Assembly (NCBI RefSeq): GCF_003063335.1 | Contig: NZ_NERX01000001.1 | Span: forward strand, 930,001-994,000 | Reading direction: 5' to 3' | DNA length: 64,000 bases | Source of the DNA: Limnohabitans sp. MMS-10A-192 | GTDB lineage: Bacteria > Pseudomonadota > Gammaproteobacteria > Burkholderiales > Burkholderiaceae_C | In this document: piece by piece, positions 33,627-42,674 of the stretch | How positions within the stretch are numbered: position 1 is the stretch's first letter | How the letters are laid out: each line of letters opens with the position of its first letter | The notes under the pieces: generated by a model | What the model was told of the DNA's origin: nothing | Seen by the model: only the letters and a program-made list of their open reading frames with translations | Database searches by the model: none | Program-made: the position numbers and the translations under genes

Positions 33627-34378
33627 AAAATAGCAATGTCCTAAGAGTAGAGAGTCTGTGCAAGTACTTCGGCGGCGTACGCGCCCTCGATGGACTCGAT
33701 TTACACGTAAGCCACGGAGAGGTGTTGGGTGTCGTCGGCCCCAACGGCGCTGGAAAAACGGCCTTGATAAACACGGTCACGGGGTTTTACAGAGCTACGT
33801 CAGGCCACATCGCACTAAACGGTGAGGAAATCACATCCTTCCCGATGCATCGGATCGGGCGGCTTGGTGTTGGACGCACGTTCCAGAACATACGTCTCTT
33901 CAAACGGATGTCGGTCTTGGAAAACGTACTCGTAGCGCAAAAAGGAAATGCGACTCACCTGTTACGTTCACTCTTTCGCTCCGGATCGAACAAGGCCGAG
34001 CAACAAGATGCGATGAACTTGCTGGAACTTCTGCAGCTGTCTGGGAAAGCAAATAATCTGGCTTCATCCCTGTCATATGGCGATGCGAGACGACTTGAGA
34101 TAGCTCGGGCACTTGCTGGTCGCCCACGTTTACTGCTTCTCGATGAACCAGCTGCTGGCATGAACGAATCTGAGACGGAGCAATTGATTACAGATATTCA
34201 GCAAATCAGACAGCAGGTCGACGCCATCCTTCTCGTTGAGCACGACATGAACCTGATTCGCAAATTGTCAGATCGACTGGTCGCGATGGACTATGGCAAA
34301 AAAATTGCGGAGGGGACACCCGGTGAGGTGCTGAGTCACCCCGAAGTCCTTAAGGCCTACCTCGGCTCAGATGAGTAA
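33623..34378 (+). CDS. livG: ABC transporter ATP-binding protein, LivG-type
   Basis: 251 aa. Walker A is GPNGAGKTALIN, Walker B is LLLLDEPAAGMN, and the H-loop is in VEHDMNLI. The signature reads SLSYGDARRLEIARAL, with YGDAR replacing the common SGGQ, as is usual in LivG (SYGxQR). The long insert VGRTFQNIRLFKRMSVLENV is LivG-typical. The C-terminal EVLSHPEVLKAYLGSDE completes the family. Confidence 0.9.
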   Translation: MKNSNVLRVESLCKYFGGVRALDGLDLHVSHGEVLGVVGPNGAGKTALINTVTGFYRATSGHIALNGEEITSFPMHRIGRLGVGRTFQNIRLFKRMSVLENVLVAQKGNATHLLRSLFRSGSNKAEQQDAMNLLELLQLSGKANNLASSLSYGDARRLEIARALAGRPRLLLLDEPAAGMNESETEQLITDIQQIRQQVDAILLVEHDMNLIRKLSDRLVAMDYGKKIAEGTPGEVLSHPEVLKAYLGSDE

Positions 34379-34388
34379 GGAAAAGGCC

Positions 34389-35108
34389 ATGCAAACCACA
34401 ATTCTTTCAGTCAGTAATTTGTCCGCAAGTTACGGACCGATTCGGGCACTTCGGGGCGTTTCTCTTGAGGTAAAAGAAGGCGAGACTGTTGCTGTCGTCG
34501 GGGCAAACGGTGCCGGTAAAACGAGCCTGATGCGTGCGTTGTCCGGAATCCTTCCTCTATCCGGAGGAAGCGCGACTTTTGACGGCATTCAAGTCGGGAA
34601 AGCAAAGGCACACCAATTAGCGAGAGCTGGCATGCTCCACGTTCCCGAGGGGCGAGGAACGCTTCAGACGATGCGCGTGAGAGAGAACCTTCAATTGGCC
34701 TGGGAAATCAGACCAACCGAGGAGCCACTGGAGAAGGCGCTGCAAAACGTGTATGCGCGCTTTCCAAGACTTGCGGAACGCAGCGAACAACTGGCAGGCA
34801 ACCTGTCGGGCGGTGAGCAACAAATGCTTTCTGTCGCGCGCGCCATCATCAACAGGCCTCGTTTGCTGTTGCTCGACGAGCCATCAATGGGCCTGTCACC
34901 CTTGTTTACCCAAGAAGTCTTCAAGGCATTGGCAGAAATACGCAATGCGGGAGTCTCTATTTTGATAGTCGAGCAAAACGTATCAAAAGCTTTGGAGCTT
35001 GCTCATCGCGCCATGGTTCTAAGCCATGGCGAAATCACGCTGCAGGGACCGGCAAAAGAGCTGGCTTCGGATCCGCGCGTAATGGCCAGCTACATGGGCC
35101 AAGAATGA
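34389..35108 (+). CDS. livF: ABC transporter ATP-binding protein, LivF-type
   Basis: 239 aa from ATG 34389, which has AAGGAAAAGG just upstream; the alternative ATG 34371 overlaps livG. Walker A is GANGAGKTSLMRAL, the signature NLSGGEQQMLSVARAI, Walker B LLLLDEPSMGLSP and the switch VEQNVSKAL. The C-terminus is YMGQE, as in LivF. Together with livHMG and the binding protein at 36836 the importer is complete. Confidence 0.9.
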   Translation: MQTTILSVSNLSASYGPIRALRGVSLEVKEGETVAVVGANGAGKTSLMRALSGILPLSGGSATFDGIQVGKAKAHQLARAGMLHVPEGRGTLQTMRVRENLQLAWEIRPTEEPLEKALQNVYARFPRLAERSEQLAGNLSGGEQQMLSVARAIINRPRLLLLDEPSMGLSPLFTQEVFKALAEIRNAGVSILIVEQNVSKALELAHRAMVLSHGEITLQGPAKELASDPRVMASYMGQE

Positions 35109-35956
35109 ATAACGTGTCGTCAACAGCACAAGCTGCCCGTCTTTTTGATGTGGGTGGACGGGCCTTTGTAGTGACGGGAGCCGCAAGCGGCCTAGGACTA
35201 GCAATTGCTCAAACGTTGGCGGCGAACGGCGCCAATTTACTTTTACTCGATCGGGACGAAGACAAATTAAAAGAAACTGCAGCAACGCTTGGTAAGGCCG
35301 CAACCCTATGTGTGCTGGACGTTAGTGATGCAAGCGCAATCCAAGCTGCGGTTGACGAATTCACATTCAAGCGTGGAACAGTCGATGGAGTGTTCGCAAA
35401 CGCCGGCGTCAGTGGAGGTCCAGGCTTCGGCACTGCGATGGGCGCAACACTAGGGCGTCTACAAGATCAGGACGCTGATCACTGGAACCAAGTGCTTCAG
35501 ATCAATCTATTGGGGGTATTGCATTCCATGAAGGCTGTGATTCCCGCCATGAAGCAGGCTCGGCGAGGCAGCATCGTCATAACAGCCTCAGTTGCCGGAA
35601 TGCAGGCCGAATCGTTTGTCTCTTACGCATACGCGGCTGCAAAGGCAGCAGTTATCCAACTCGTGCATCAGTCAGCCCTTGAACTGGCTCCCTTCGGTAT
35701 CCGCGTCAATGGGATCGCCCCCGGCTACGTGCGCACGGGAATCGCAAATGGTTGCCTCCATGACCCTGATGTAGAGGCTGGCCTTGTGCGCCGCATTCCA
35801 CTTGGGCGTTTGGGTGAGCCACACGAAATTCAAGGTCTCGCCTTGCTGCTCGCATCGGATGCGGGAAGTTACCTAACAGGTGGCCTCTTCCCTGCTGATG
35901 GCGGTGTCCTGCTTGGAACACCAGTCTCCAACCCATCTACGAACTCTTTGTCATGA
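35105..35956 (+). CDS. Short-chain dehydrogenase/reductase (SDR)
   Basis: 283 aa. The cofactor motif is TGAASGLG, with Asp after the second strand (LLLLDRDED) indicating NAD preference. NAG is at FANAGVSGG, the catalytic Ser in ITASVAG and YxxxK in YAYAAAKAA. It overlaps the livF stop by ATGA and the next SDR by ATGA. It probably oxidises a secondary alcohol to the ketone used by the BVMO; the substrate is inferred from context. Confidence 0.88.
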   Translation: MNNVSSTAQAARLFDVGGRAFVVTGAASGLGLAIAQTLAANGANLLLLDRDEDKLKETAATLGKAATLCVLDVSDASAIQAAVDEFTFKRGTVDGVFANAGVSGGPGFGTAMGATLGRLQDQDADHWNQVLQINLLGVLHSMKAVIPAMKQARRGSIVITASVAGMQAESFVSYAYAAAKAAVIQLVHQSALELAPFGIRVNGIAPGYVRTGIANGCLHDPDVEAGLVRRIPLGRLGEPHEIQGLALLLASDAGSYLTGGLFPADGGVLLGTPVSNPSTNSLS

Positions 35957-36801
35957 AGCATTACTGGAACAAGAAAACTGCCATCGTTACAGGTGCTGCA
36001 TCCGGAATCGGCGCTGCCACCGCTGAACTTTTAGCGCGCAAGGGCATGAACGTTGTAATGTCGGACATACAAACTAAGCCGTTGGCTGAAGCTGCGTCTC
36101 GCCTCAAGGATGAGGGACTTAATGTTGCACACAAAGTCTGCGATGTGTCAGATCCCGACATGGTCGAGGCGCTTGGATTGTTTGCCGAGAACACCTTCGG
36201 CCGCGTACATCTGTGCTTCAACAATGCTGGCGTTGCCATGCACGGCGAAAAGATGCATGAAATGAAATTGCCCGATTGGCGCTGGGTTAATGAGGTCAAC
36301 ATTCAAAGTGTCGTCCATGCGATTCATCACATCCTTCCACGGATGATTCGTCACGGTGAGCGAGCATTGTTTTTGAATACCGCGTCAATCGGTGGACTTC
36401 AGGTCAACCCAAATTGGCTGACTGGCGCGTACTCCATGACCAAATTTGCGGTCGTAGCAATGAGTGAGGCGCTTGAAAACGAATTGAAGTCGACTCAAGT
36501 GCGGGTGGCTGTCCTGTGTCCAGGCGCAGTGGCGACCAACTTATCGAATGCAAGCACTCGTCCTGACCGCCTGGGAGGGGCGACTGAGCGTCCTCAGCAG
36601 GATTTTTTGCGCGAGGCAATCGCCCGTGTCGGTGTGCCTCCTGCCTACGTAGCACAGCGGATCTGGCGCGCCATCGAGGACGAGGAGTTCTACATTCTGA
36701 CCGACGCGGCGGCCAAAGTGACCATTGAAACACGTCACCGCCGAATTGAAGAAGCGCTTTCACGGGCGGCCGAATACTCGGCGACCCACATCAACAACTG
36801 A
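35953..36801 (+). CDS. Short-chain dehydrogenase/reductase (SDR)
   Basis: 282 aa. TGAASGIG near residue 14, Asp in VVMSDIQTK (NAD-type), NNAG in LCFNNAGVA, Ser in LNTASIGGL and YSMTK at the active site. The C-terminal extension (IWRAIEDEEFYILTDAAAKV) is seen in the SDR group that includes acyl-CoA and cyclic-alcohol oxidoreductases. It is distinct from its neighbour, so two oxidation steps, or two stereoisomers, may be served. Confidence 0.88.
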   Translation: MKHYWNKKTAIVTGAASGIGAATAELLARKGMNVVMSDIQTKPLAEAASRLKDEGLNVAHKVCDVSDPDMVEALGLFAENTFGRVHLCFNNAGVAMHGEKMHEMKLPDWRWVNEVNIQSVVHAIHHILPRMIRHGERALFLNTASIGGLQVNPNWLTGAYSMTKFAVVAMSEALENELKSTQVRVAVLCPGAVATNLSNASTRPDRLGGATERPQQDFLREAIARVGVPPAYVAQRIWRAIEDEEFYILTDAAAKVTIETRHRRIEEALSRAAEYSATHINN

Positions 36802-36835
36802 TTTCCCACCCCAGCAACCAAAGAAGGAGACAACG

Positions 36836-38026
36836 ATGAAAAATGGAAAACGAGTGATTCTGGCTGGCGCCGTTTCGGCTCTGGCATTAGCTTTAGCACC
36901 ACTTGGCGCTAACGCGCAGGGACAAAAGCCACCGATCAAATTGGGGCTGATAACCCCATTGACGGGGCCACTTGCTTCATACGGCAAGGCTCAAGAATTA
37001 GTGATGAAACTTGCGGTAGAAGATATCAACGCCAAGGGGGGCATCAATGGCAGCCCACTTCAGCTTGATATTCAAGATTCCTCAACAGATCCGGGCCAAG
37101 CAGTGCTTCTCTTCCGCAAATTTGCAGGTGAGGGGTATTTTGGGGTCCTAGGCCCCATGACTGGGACTCAGTGGGAAACAGTCAGTCCACTGGCCAACCG
37201 CATCCAGATGCCAGCCATCAGCGTCAATGCCGTCAAACCTGGGATCACGGTGCGCCCATGGACCATACGACTTCAGCCGGCGGACGATACGCTGATGCCT
37301 GAGGGCGTTAAAGAATTCCTGAAAGCATTCCCTAAGACCAAGAAAGTCGTAATCATGGCAGATGTCCGTGAAGCCTCTAGCAAGGCTAGCGCGGATGCTT
37401 ACGCTGCACTGGCCAAACAAAATGGTCTTGAAGTGCTGGAAACGGTCGAGTTCTCATCACGTGCAACGGATTTTTCAGCTGCAGCGATTCAAATCAAAAG
37501 CCGCAACCCCGATGCCATTTTTGCCGCCGCATTTCCGGCGCAAGCGATGCTGATTGCCAAGGACCTCAAGACGCAAGGGGTGGCGGCGCCGGTGCTTAAC
37601 ACCAGCATCCTGTGGACAGGTCCTTTTATCAATCACGTTGGCGATGTCGGTCGCAACTGGCATGTCATCGGCTTTTCCACCAACGACGCAGGTCCGGCAG
37701 GTTCCGACCCAGCGGTCTACAAGGCAATGGTTGAGCGCGCGATGAAACGTGCAGATGCATCAGTGGGTCAACCCTTCAACGTTGCAAACTGGGGCGTCTC
37801 CTACGATGGCGTAATGTTGTTTGCTGACATCGCACGCCGTTTGCAACTAGACGGCACCACCGACCCGATAAAGGCTCGTGAGGCAATCCGTGGAGAGTTC
37901 ACCAAACTGAAGGGATTCAGCGGCGCACATAGGTACACCTTCCGTGACACCGGTGATGCGCACATTCCCACCACTGTCTTGGCTGCGGATGTTGATGCAA
38001 AGGTATGGAAGTACTTGGGTAAGTGA
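36836..38026 (+). CDS. livK: ABC transporter substrate-binding protein, LivK-type
   Basis: 396 aa from ATG 36836, with AAGAAGGAGAC upstream. Signal peptide: LAGAVSALALALAPLGANA, cut before QGQK. The type I periplasmic fold shows IKLGLITPLTGPLASYGKAQ, DSSTDPGQAVLLFRKFAGEG, GVLGPMTGTQWETVSPL and VLNTSILWTGP. It delivers substrate to the LivHMGF complex. Given the neighbours the ligand is more likely an aromatic or alicyclic compound than an amino acid, but this is inference. Confidence 0.9.
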   Translation: MKNGKRVILAGAVSALALALAPLGANAQGQKPPIKLGLITPLTGPLASYGKAQELVMKLAVEDINAKGGINGSPLQLDIQDSSTDPGQAVLLFRKFAGEGYFGVLGPMTGTQWETVSPLANRIQMPAISVNAVKPGITVRPWTIRLQPADDTLMPEGVKEFLKAFPKTKKVVIMADVREASSKASADAYAALAKQNGLEVLETVEFSSRATDFSAAAIQIKSRNPDAIFAAAFPAQAMLIAKDLKTQGVAAPVLNTSILWTGPFINHVGDVGRNWHVIGFSTNDAGPAGSDPAVYKAMVERAMKRADASVGQPFNVANWGVSYDGVMLFADIARRLQLDGTTDPIKAREAIRGEFTKLKGFSGAHRYTFRDTGDAHIPTTVLAADVDAKVWKYLGK

Positions 38027-38071
38027 ACTCGACCAACCATGACTGAGTGAAAGTGAAGGATGTGGACACCC

Positions 38072-39052
38072 ATGGATAACAGTAATGAATTCTCCGTGGA
38101 TCCACATCTTCTCGCTGCTTTTGACAAAGCTGCTGAAATCGATCGAAAAATTGGCGATCTCGGCCCCGGTATTGACGAAATTCGCCAAAAAGCTGCTCTG
38201 GCCCGCAACTATTGGAACGAGGGTGGACCAGAGATTTTCGAGGTCAGTGAACGGCTGATCCCCGGGCCGACACGCGATGTACCCGTAGTTCTCTACCGTG
38301 CGTATGAATCTGTCGAACCTGCGCCCGTTTTTGTTTTTTTTCATGGGGGTGGGTTCAAGATCGGAAACCCCCGAGCAAACGACAGACAGATGCGGGAGAT
38401 CGCCGCCGCCTGGGGAGGCGTGGTAATCAGCGCCGATTACCTGCACACACCAGAACATGTTTTCCCAGAACCTGTCCTAGAAGCAAGCGCATTGCTTCAG
38501 TGGATACACACCTTCGGCGCTTCTTGGAATCTCGATCAAGAGCGAATTGCTCTTGGAGGTGTGTCTGCGGGCGCTTGCCTCAGCTTTGGAACCACAATTC
38601 ACCTGGGGCCGCAGTCTTGGCTGCGAGCTGCAGTGGGAATCGTCGGAGCGTTTAGCTTTGACACCGCAACAGCGTCAATGAACACGTATGGAGGTGGCAA
38701 GCTGTACCCACCTAAAAGCGCCATCGAACCCATGCTTGCCGCTTACGTTCCCGACTTAGATTCTCGCAATGATCCAAGAGCAATTCCGTCACTAGCGAGT
38801 TGTGACATGTTCCCTCCAACATTTATTGCCGCGGCAGAACTCGATGTGTTTCTGGATGCCTCTGCCTTAATGGCAGCACGCTTGGCGCATGTAGGGAATT
38901 TGAACTTTTTCAGGATTTACCCAGGTATGGCCCATTTGTTTTTTGGCTTTAGCCGTGAAGTTCCCTGCGCAGCGATGTGTGTATCGGATGTCGCCATGTT
39001 TCTTTCAGAACGTCTTCCGCTGCGCGTTCAAGCACCGAAGGTGAGCTTGTAG
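38072..39052 (+). CDS. Alpha/beta hydrolase, hormone-sensitive-lipase (HSL) family esterase
   Basis: 326 aa from ATG 38072; GAAGGA lies about ten bases upstream. Oxyanion-hole motif HGGGF (FFHGGGFKIG), nucleophile Ser in GGVSAGACL, acid Asp in AAELDVF and His in GMAHLFFGF are all present, so it looks active. Cytosolic, no signal peptide. As the last gene of the operon it would cleave the ester or lactone made by the BVMO. An upstream ATG at 38060 is too close to the ribosome site. Confidence 0.88.
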   Translation: MDNSNEFSVDPHLLAAFDKAAEIDRKIGDLGPGIDEIRQKAALARNYWNEGGPEIFEVSERLIPGPTRDVPVVLYRAYESVEPAPVFVFFHGGGFKIGNPRANDRQMREIAAAWGGVVISADYLHTPEHVFPEPVLEASALLQWIHTFGASWNLDQERIALGGVSAGACLSFGTTIHLGPQSWLRAAVGIVGAFSFDTATASMNTYGGGKLYPPKSAIEPMLAAYVPDLDSRNDPRAIPSLASCDMFPPTFIAAAELDVFLDASALMAARLAHVGNLNFFRIYPGMAHLFFGFSREVPCAAMCVSDVAMFLSERLPLRVQAPKVSL

Positions 39053-39340
39053 CAGCCAGCCAAGCAAGCGATCTGATCATGAGACTGTGAGGCGCGAGGC
39101 AAAAACGACTCTCGCTGAGACCGGGCAAAGGCAGGATTTGGTTCGAATACCGCTCTAGTGACCCAAGGCTTGATTCAGCCTCCAACGGCGTCCGCGACAC
39201 AGCTTTTAAATTGAGAGGGAGTTCTTGGCCGTGCATACCTGCCCATCCTCCGCATAGGAATGCGCGAACTCATTACTGAACAGAAGCAATGGTCCACCAT
39301 CTTCCTGCCAGGTAGGTCTTGAGAAAAGATGCGCACCTAG

Positions 39341-40417
39341 CGCCAAGCCTTGGCTCTGTCTTCAGGTCGGATCGGCCCTGAAGTCACCCTCGATCCGCAG
39401 GCGCTCAAGGCCGAAGATAAAAGATTGGCCAGCCTTGCCGTCTCAGAGGCCATTGAACATTTGGCTGAGCGTGAACAAGCATTTACTGTTGCCAACCTTG
39501 AGAAAACCGCTGCATTGATGGGTAAAAGCGTGATCGAGGATGTGAAGGCCGCCATCGAAGATCACCGCGAAGGTCACATGATTTTGGGTCGAGACGGCAT
39601 GCCCTCGGGTGCTACCTGGTTGACTACTCAAAAGGCACTGAACGCTGAAAAAGAACTGGTCTCGACGATTGTTGAGGGATTCGGCAAGGGGCAGGCTGTC
39701 TTGTCGAGCAGCTCTGAATTCGACCAAATGTTGTCTGAGTTTGAGACCAAGAAGTCTCAGGCACTGGGGATCGATTTCAAGTTGTCCGGCGAGCAGGTCA
39801 ATGCTGCGAAAAACACCTTGATGCACCAAGATAAGTTTCAGGCGATTCAGGGCGACGCGGGGACGGGCAAGACGGCCGCATTGGAGTTTGTGAGAGAGGT
39901 GGCCGAACGCAAGGGCTGGAATATCCAAGGCGTGGCCACAACGTCTTCCGCCGCAGAGGAATTGCAAGCCAGCAGCGGTATCAAGAGCAACACGATTGCT
40001 GGCTTTTTTGCAGACCGGAACAACGCGACCAAAGATCTCTCCATGGAGATCGAGGCGCTCAAGTACAAGTTGCAAACGGCCGGCCAGGGCCGGGACCCTG
40101 CAGCTCCGCGCATTGAGGTCAAGCACCTTGAGGCCAAAAGCTTTGATTTGAACTTTGGCACGAACCGCTACACCTTCGACCACAAGACTGAATCCGTTTA
40201 CAAGAGCGATGGCGGGTTGATGAGCCGTGTCGCTGGGTTGCTATTGGATGCGGCTGAAAAGCACCGTGGAGGGGCTGAAAAGCTGACTGGCGAGGCATCG
40301 ACGCTCGGTGAGCGACTCAAGGTGTTTGCCAGCGAAAAGGTTGTTGGTCTCGCTGAAAGTCTTGGCGAAAAAATGATCAGCTACGAAAAGGTCGGCGTGG
40401 TGGAGGCCCAAGCGTAA
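39341..40417 (+). pseudogene. TraI-like relaxase/helicase fragment
   Basis: The frame opens after a TAG at 39338 and has no proper start. The N-terminal part (ALKAEDKRLASLAVSEAIEH, LAEREQAFTVANLEKTA) and Walker A segment IQGDAGTGKTAALEFV with VATTSSAAEELQASSGI match the helicase domain of MobF/TraI relaxases. The relaxase domain with its catalytic Tyr and His cluster is missing, as are the later helicase motifs. The last 130 residues (FGTNRYTFDHKTESVYKSDG) do not look like TraI and may come from another gene. It is a relic of conjugation functions. Confidence 0.65.
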
Positions 40418-40454
40418 ACGCATCCTTGGTGAACACCTGAACAATGACGAATGG

Positions 40455-41231
40455 TTGGTACTCATCAAAAAAACCCCCAGTGAGCTCCAACACGTCCCGC
40501 AACAGACACTTCAGATGTGCTTTGCAGCCGTCACCGAAAACCATCAAGCACTTGAATACGTTGATCCAGAATTCGCAGAACAAGCTTCTCTAATGATTGC
40601 TGTTCTCGAAAATCCAATGTCGATCTTGGACATTTGGTCCAAAGGCGAGATTGAGATATCTCAAGAAATTTTTGTTGCTGCAATGCAAAAGGAACCTGAA
40701 AAAATTCTGTCTGAAGCGTGGGAAATAAACATGCTCTTTGAGCAAGACGTCTATGCAGCAGCACTGAAACTGGATGGAACTCTTATTCAGTTAATTGATT
40801 CTCCTCAGCGCGATGGCGTCATTGATGTTGCGCTGAACCATTCACCCTTTGCCATTGAACATCTGAGCTCTGAGGAAAAGACGCATGCAAGGTGTCTCAG
40901 TGTGGTCAATAGAGATGGAATGCTCCTAGAATTTGTCATTCAGGACTCAATCGACATTTGCATTGCGGCTGTGCACCAGAACCCGATGGCCATCAAATTC
41001 GTCGACCTTGCATGGCAAACGCCAGTAGTTTTTGTTGAAGCAATGAAGAAAGCGTCCGAGTGCAATCAGCTGCTGCCTTTCATGAGTCAGTTTTATACAT
41101 TGCAGCATTGGTCTCCACCTCTCAAGTCGCAGCTGATTGCTTTTGTGCACACCGTAGCATCGCTCAATGCAGGATCGTTTCCAGAACCATTGGTAAGAGA
41201 TCTGCTTGATTGCTCCCTGCAGTTGAGATAG
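40455..41231 (+). CDS. DUF4116-like repeat protein, 5' end uncertain
   Basis: 258 aa from TTG 40455. The frame is open back to about 40377 without ATG or GTG, so the true start may be missing. Repeats of the form AAV-x-x-N-x-x-A-x-x-(Y/F)VD occur (CFAAVTENHQALEYVD, CIAAVHQNPMAIKFVD, and weaker SVVNRDGMLLEFV), as in DUF4116. Entirely helical, no export signal. The function is unknown; such repeats occur in effector- or toxin-like proteins of eukaryote-associated bacteria, but that is only a remark. Base composition is lower in GC than its neighbours. Confidence 0.5.
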   Translation: MVLIKKTPSELQHVPQQTLQMCFAAVTENHQALEYVDPEFAEQASLMIAVLENPMSILDIWSKGEIEISQEIFVAAMQKEPEKILSEAWEINMLFEQDVYAAALKLDGTLIQLIDSPQRDGVIDVALNHSPFAIEHLSSEEKTHARCLSVVNRDGMLLEFVIQDSIDICIAAVHQNPMAIKFVDLAWQTPVVFVEAMKKASECNQLLPFMSQFYTLQHWSPPLKSQLIAFVHTVASLNAGSFPEPLVRDLLDCSLQLR

Positions 41232-41657
41232 CTATCTCTAAATGATTACGCAAACCGAACAATGCACTGATACGCAGCATCGTGGAGATCTTTCGTCGAT
41301 TGGATGTTCAGAAATTATGATTCGATCAACCAAATGCACGTCTTACCCCCATGCCGGGCAGCTGCAATTAGAGTAGCCTGGGCATCGCATCCGGCAAGGT
41401 CAATCGCACAGCCTAAGCAGTTACGAAGTAAGACTGCATGAGATTTCGCTTTCAGCTTACAGGCGACATCGCTGAGATGAAGGTCTGAATTGCAGCGGTT
41501 GCTGCCTGTCGCGGAGGCCTCAACGAACCTCCGCTTTCGGCCATAAGCGGACGATGCGGTTGTTGCATCAACCAGTGCTTCGGCCCTTAGCTGACTCTCG
41601 CAGGCTTTCTATTAGCTCCATCGAGAAGGCGAAAGCGGCCATAAAAGTTCACATAGA
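41232..41657. other. 425 bp with no supported gene
   Basis: No frame here has a start signal, family motif or normal composition, and I see no IS end or inverted repeat. It lies between the low-GC DUF4116-like gene and the aldolase at the end of the dioxygenase operon, so it is the boundary of two modules. Confidence 0.5.
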
Positions 41658-42374
41658 TCAGGCGATGCCGGCGCGCCGCAGCATGGAGTCGAAGATCAAT
41701 CTGTGCACTTCGCTACTGCTCGCAACGCGTGATTCCGGGACGGTACGCAGTATGTTCTCAGGGATGACGCGGTTTGGGCCGCGACCGGCGTCGCTGGCCA
41801 GCTGGATTTCGCAAGCCCGTTGCATAGTCCAAAGCCTGTTGAAGGCCGTGGGAATATCTGGCCCAACCACCAGCAGCCCATGATTGCGCAAGACGAGATG
41901 GTTTCGCTTTGCCAGGGACGCGACTAGCCTGGGTTGCTCGTCCAGATTGGTGGTGACGCCTTCGTAGTCGTGGTACGCCACGTCGTTAAATAGCATGGCG
42001 CTGTAGAAATTATCGTGGCGCAGGCCTTCTTCCTTACAGGCAACAGCGCAGCCTGCAGTCGTGTGCACATGCATGATGCAATGAGCGTCATCACGCGCTG
42101 CGTGGATGGCACTATGAATCACAAAGCCTGCTCGATTGATCTTTGCCTCGGATCCATCAAGCGTATTGCCGTCAATGTCGATACGCACCAGATTGTCGGG
42201 ACGTACCTCGGCATAGTGCAGCCCGAACTGGTTGATGAGATATTCGGGTTTTTGGTCTGACGGAGTTGGCACCCGTACCGTGATGTGGTTGAAGATCAGC
42301 TCTGTCCAGCCGAGCCAATCAAAAAGCCGGTAGCAAGCGGCCAGGTCGGCCCGCCGTTCGATATCTGTTTGCAT
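41658..42374 (-). CDS. Class II aldolase/adducin family protein
   Basis: 238 aa. Metal-binding His-x-His is in IMHVHTTAG and the third His in LVLRNHGLLVVG. The N-terminal substrate segment is LFDWLGWTELIFNHITVRVP. These zinc enzymes cleave or decarboxylate phospho- and hydroxy-acids, but many members of this subgroup in aromatic operons act as decarboxylases or dehydratases on ring dihydrodiols. Its position at the end of the dioxygenase operon supports a role after ring hydroxylation. It follows the 63-aa gene after 100 bp. Confidence 0.85.
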   Translation of the reverse strand: MQTDIERRADLAACYRLFDWLGWTELIFNHITVRVPTPSDQKPEYLINQFGLHYAEVRPDNLVRIDIDGNTLDGSEAKINRAGFVIHSAIHAARDDAHCIMHVHTTAGCAVACKEEGLRHDNFYSAMLFNDVAYHDYEGVTTNLDEQPRLVASLAKRNHLVLRNHGLLVVGPDIPTAFNRLWTMQRACEIQLASDAGRGPNRVIPENILRTVPESRVASSSEVHRLIFDSMLRRAGIA

Positions 42375-42474
42375 CGCAATTTCTTATAAACAAAATGACG
42401 AGAGACCATTGACAGCGAGCGTCGCTTCATCCGGGTGGGAATAAACGCATTCAAGTGCCGGCGAGTTTTGGTCG

Positions 42475-42666
42475 CTAGGCGTCATCACCACCATCACAAC
42501 TCTCTAACAGTCCAGCAATGTCTTCGCAGAACACCAGGTCTTCGTCGCCAGAAGCGTTTCGGGCCTTGAGCCAAATGCCATCTCCGATATTCTCCACCAC
42601 CTCCGCTGTGGTGCCATCCTTGAGCTGAATCACTTGTCCTGGTTGCACTTCCATCAAATTCAACAT
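42475..42666 (-). CDS. Small acidic protein of the dioxygenase operon (63 aa)
   Basis: ATG 42666 has CTAGGAAG just upstream. The sequence MLNLMEVQPGQVIQLKDGTT, AEVVENIGDGIWLKARN, then an acidic DEDLVFCEDIAGLLESCDGG has a likely small beta-barrel (KOW/SH3-like strand pattern) and a C-terminal acidic helix with two Cys. It lies 8 bp after the dioxygenase beta gene on the same strand. The family is not known to me. It may be an accessory or maturation factor for the oxygenase; inference. Confidence 0.65.
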   Translation of the reverse strand: MLNLMEVQPGQVIQLKDGTTAEVVENIGDGIWLKARNASGDEDLVFCEDIAGLLESCDGGDDA

Positions 42667-42674
42667 GGCACTTC

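Noticed and set aside
39120..39170. tRNA-like GGTTCGAATACC string
   Set aside because: It resembles a T-loop, but no acceptor, D or anticodon stems pair around it. No tRNA gene was recognised in the window.
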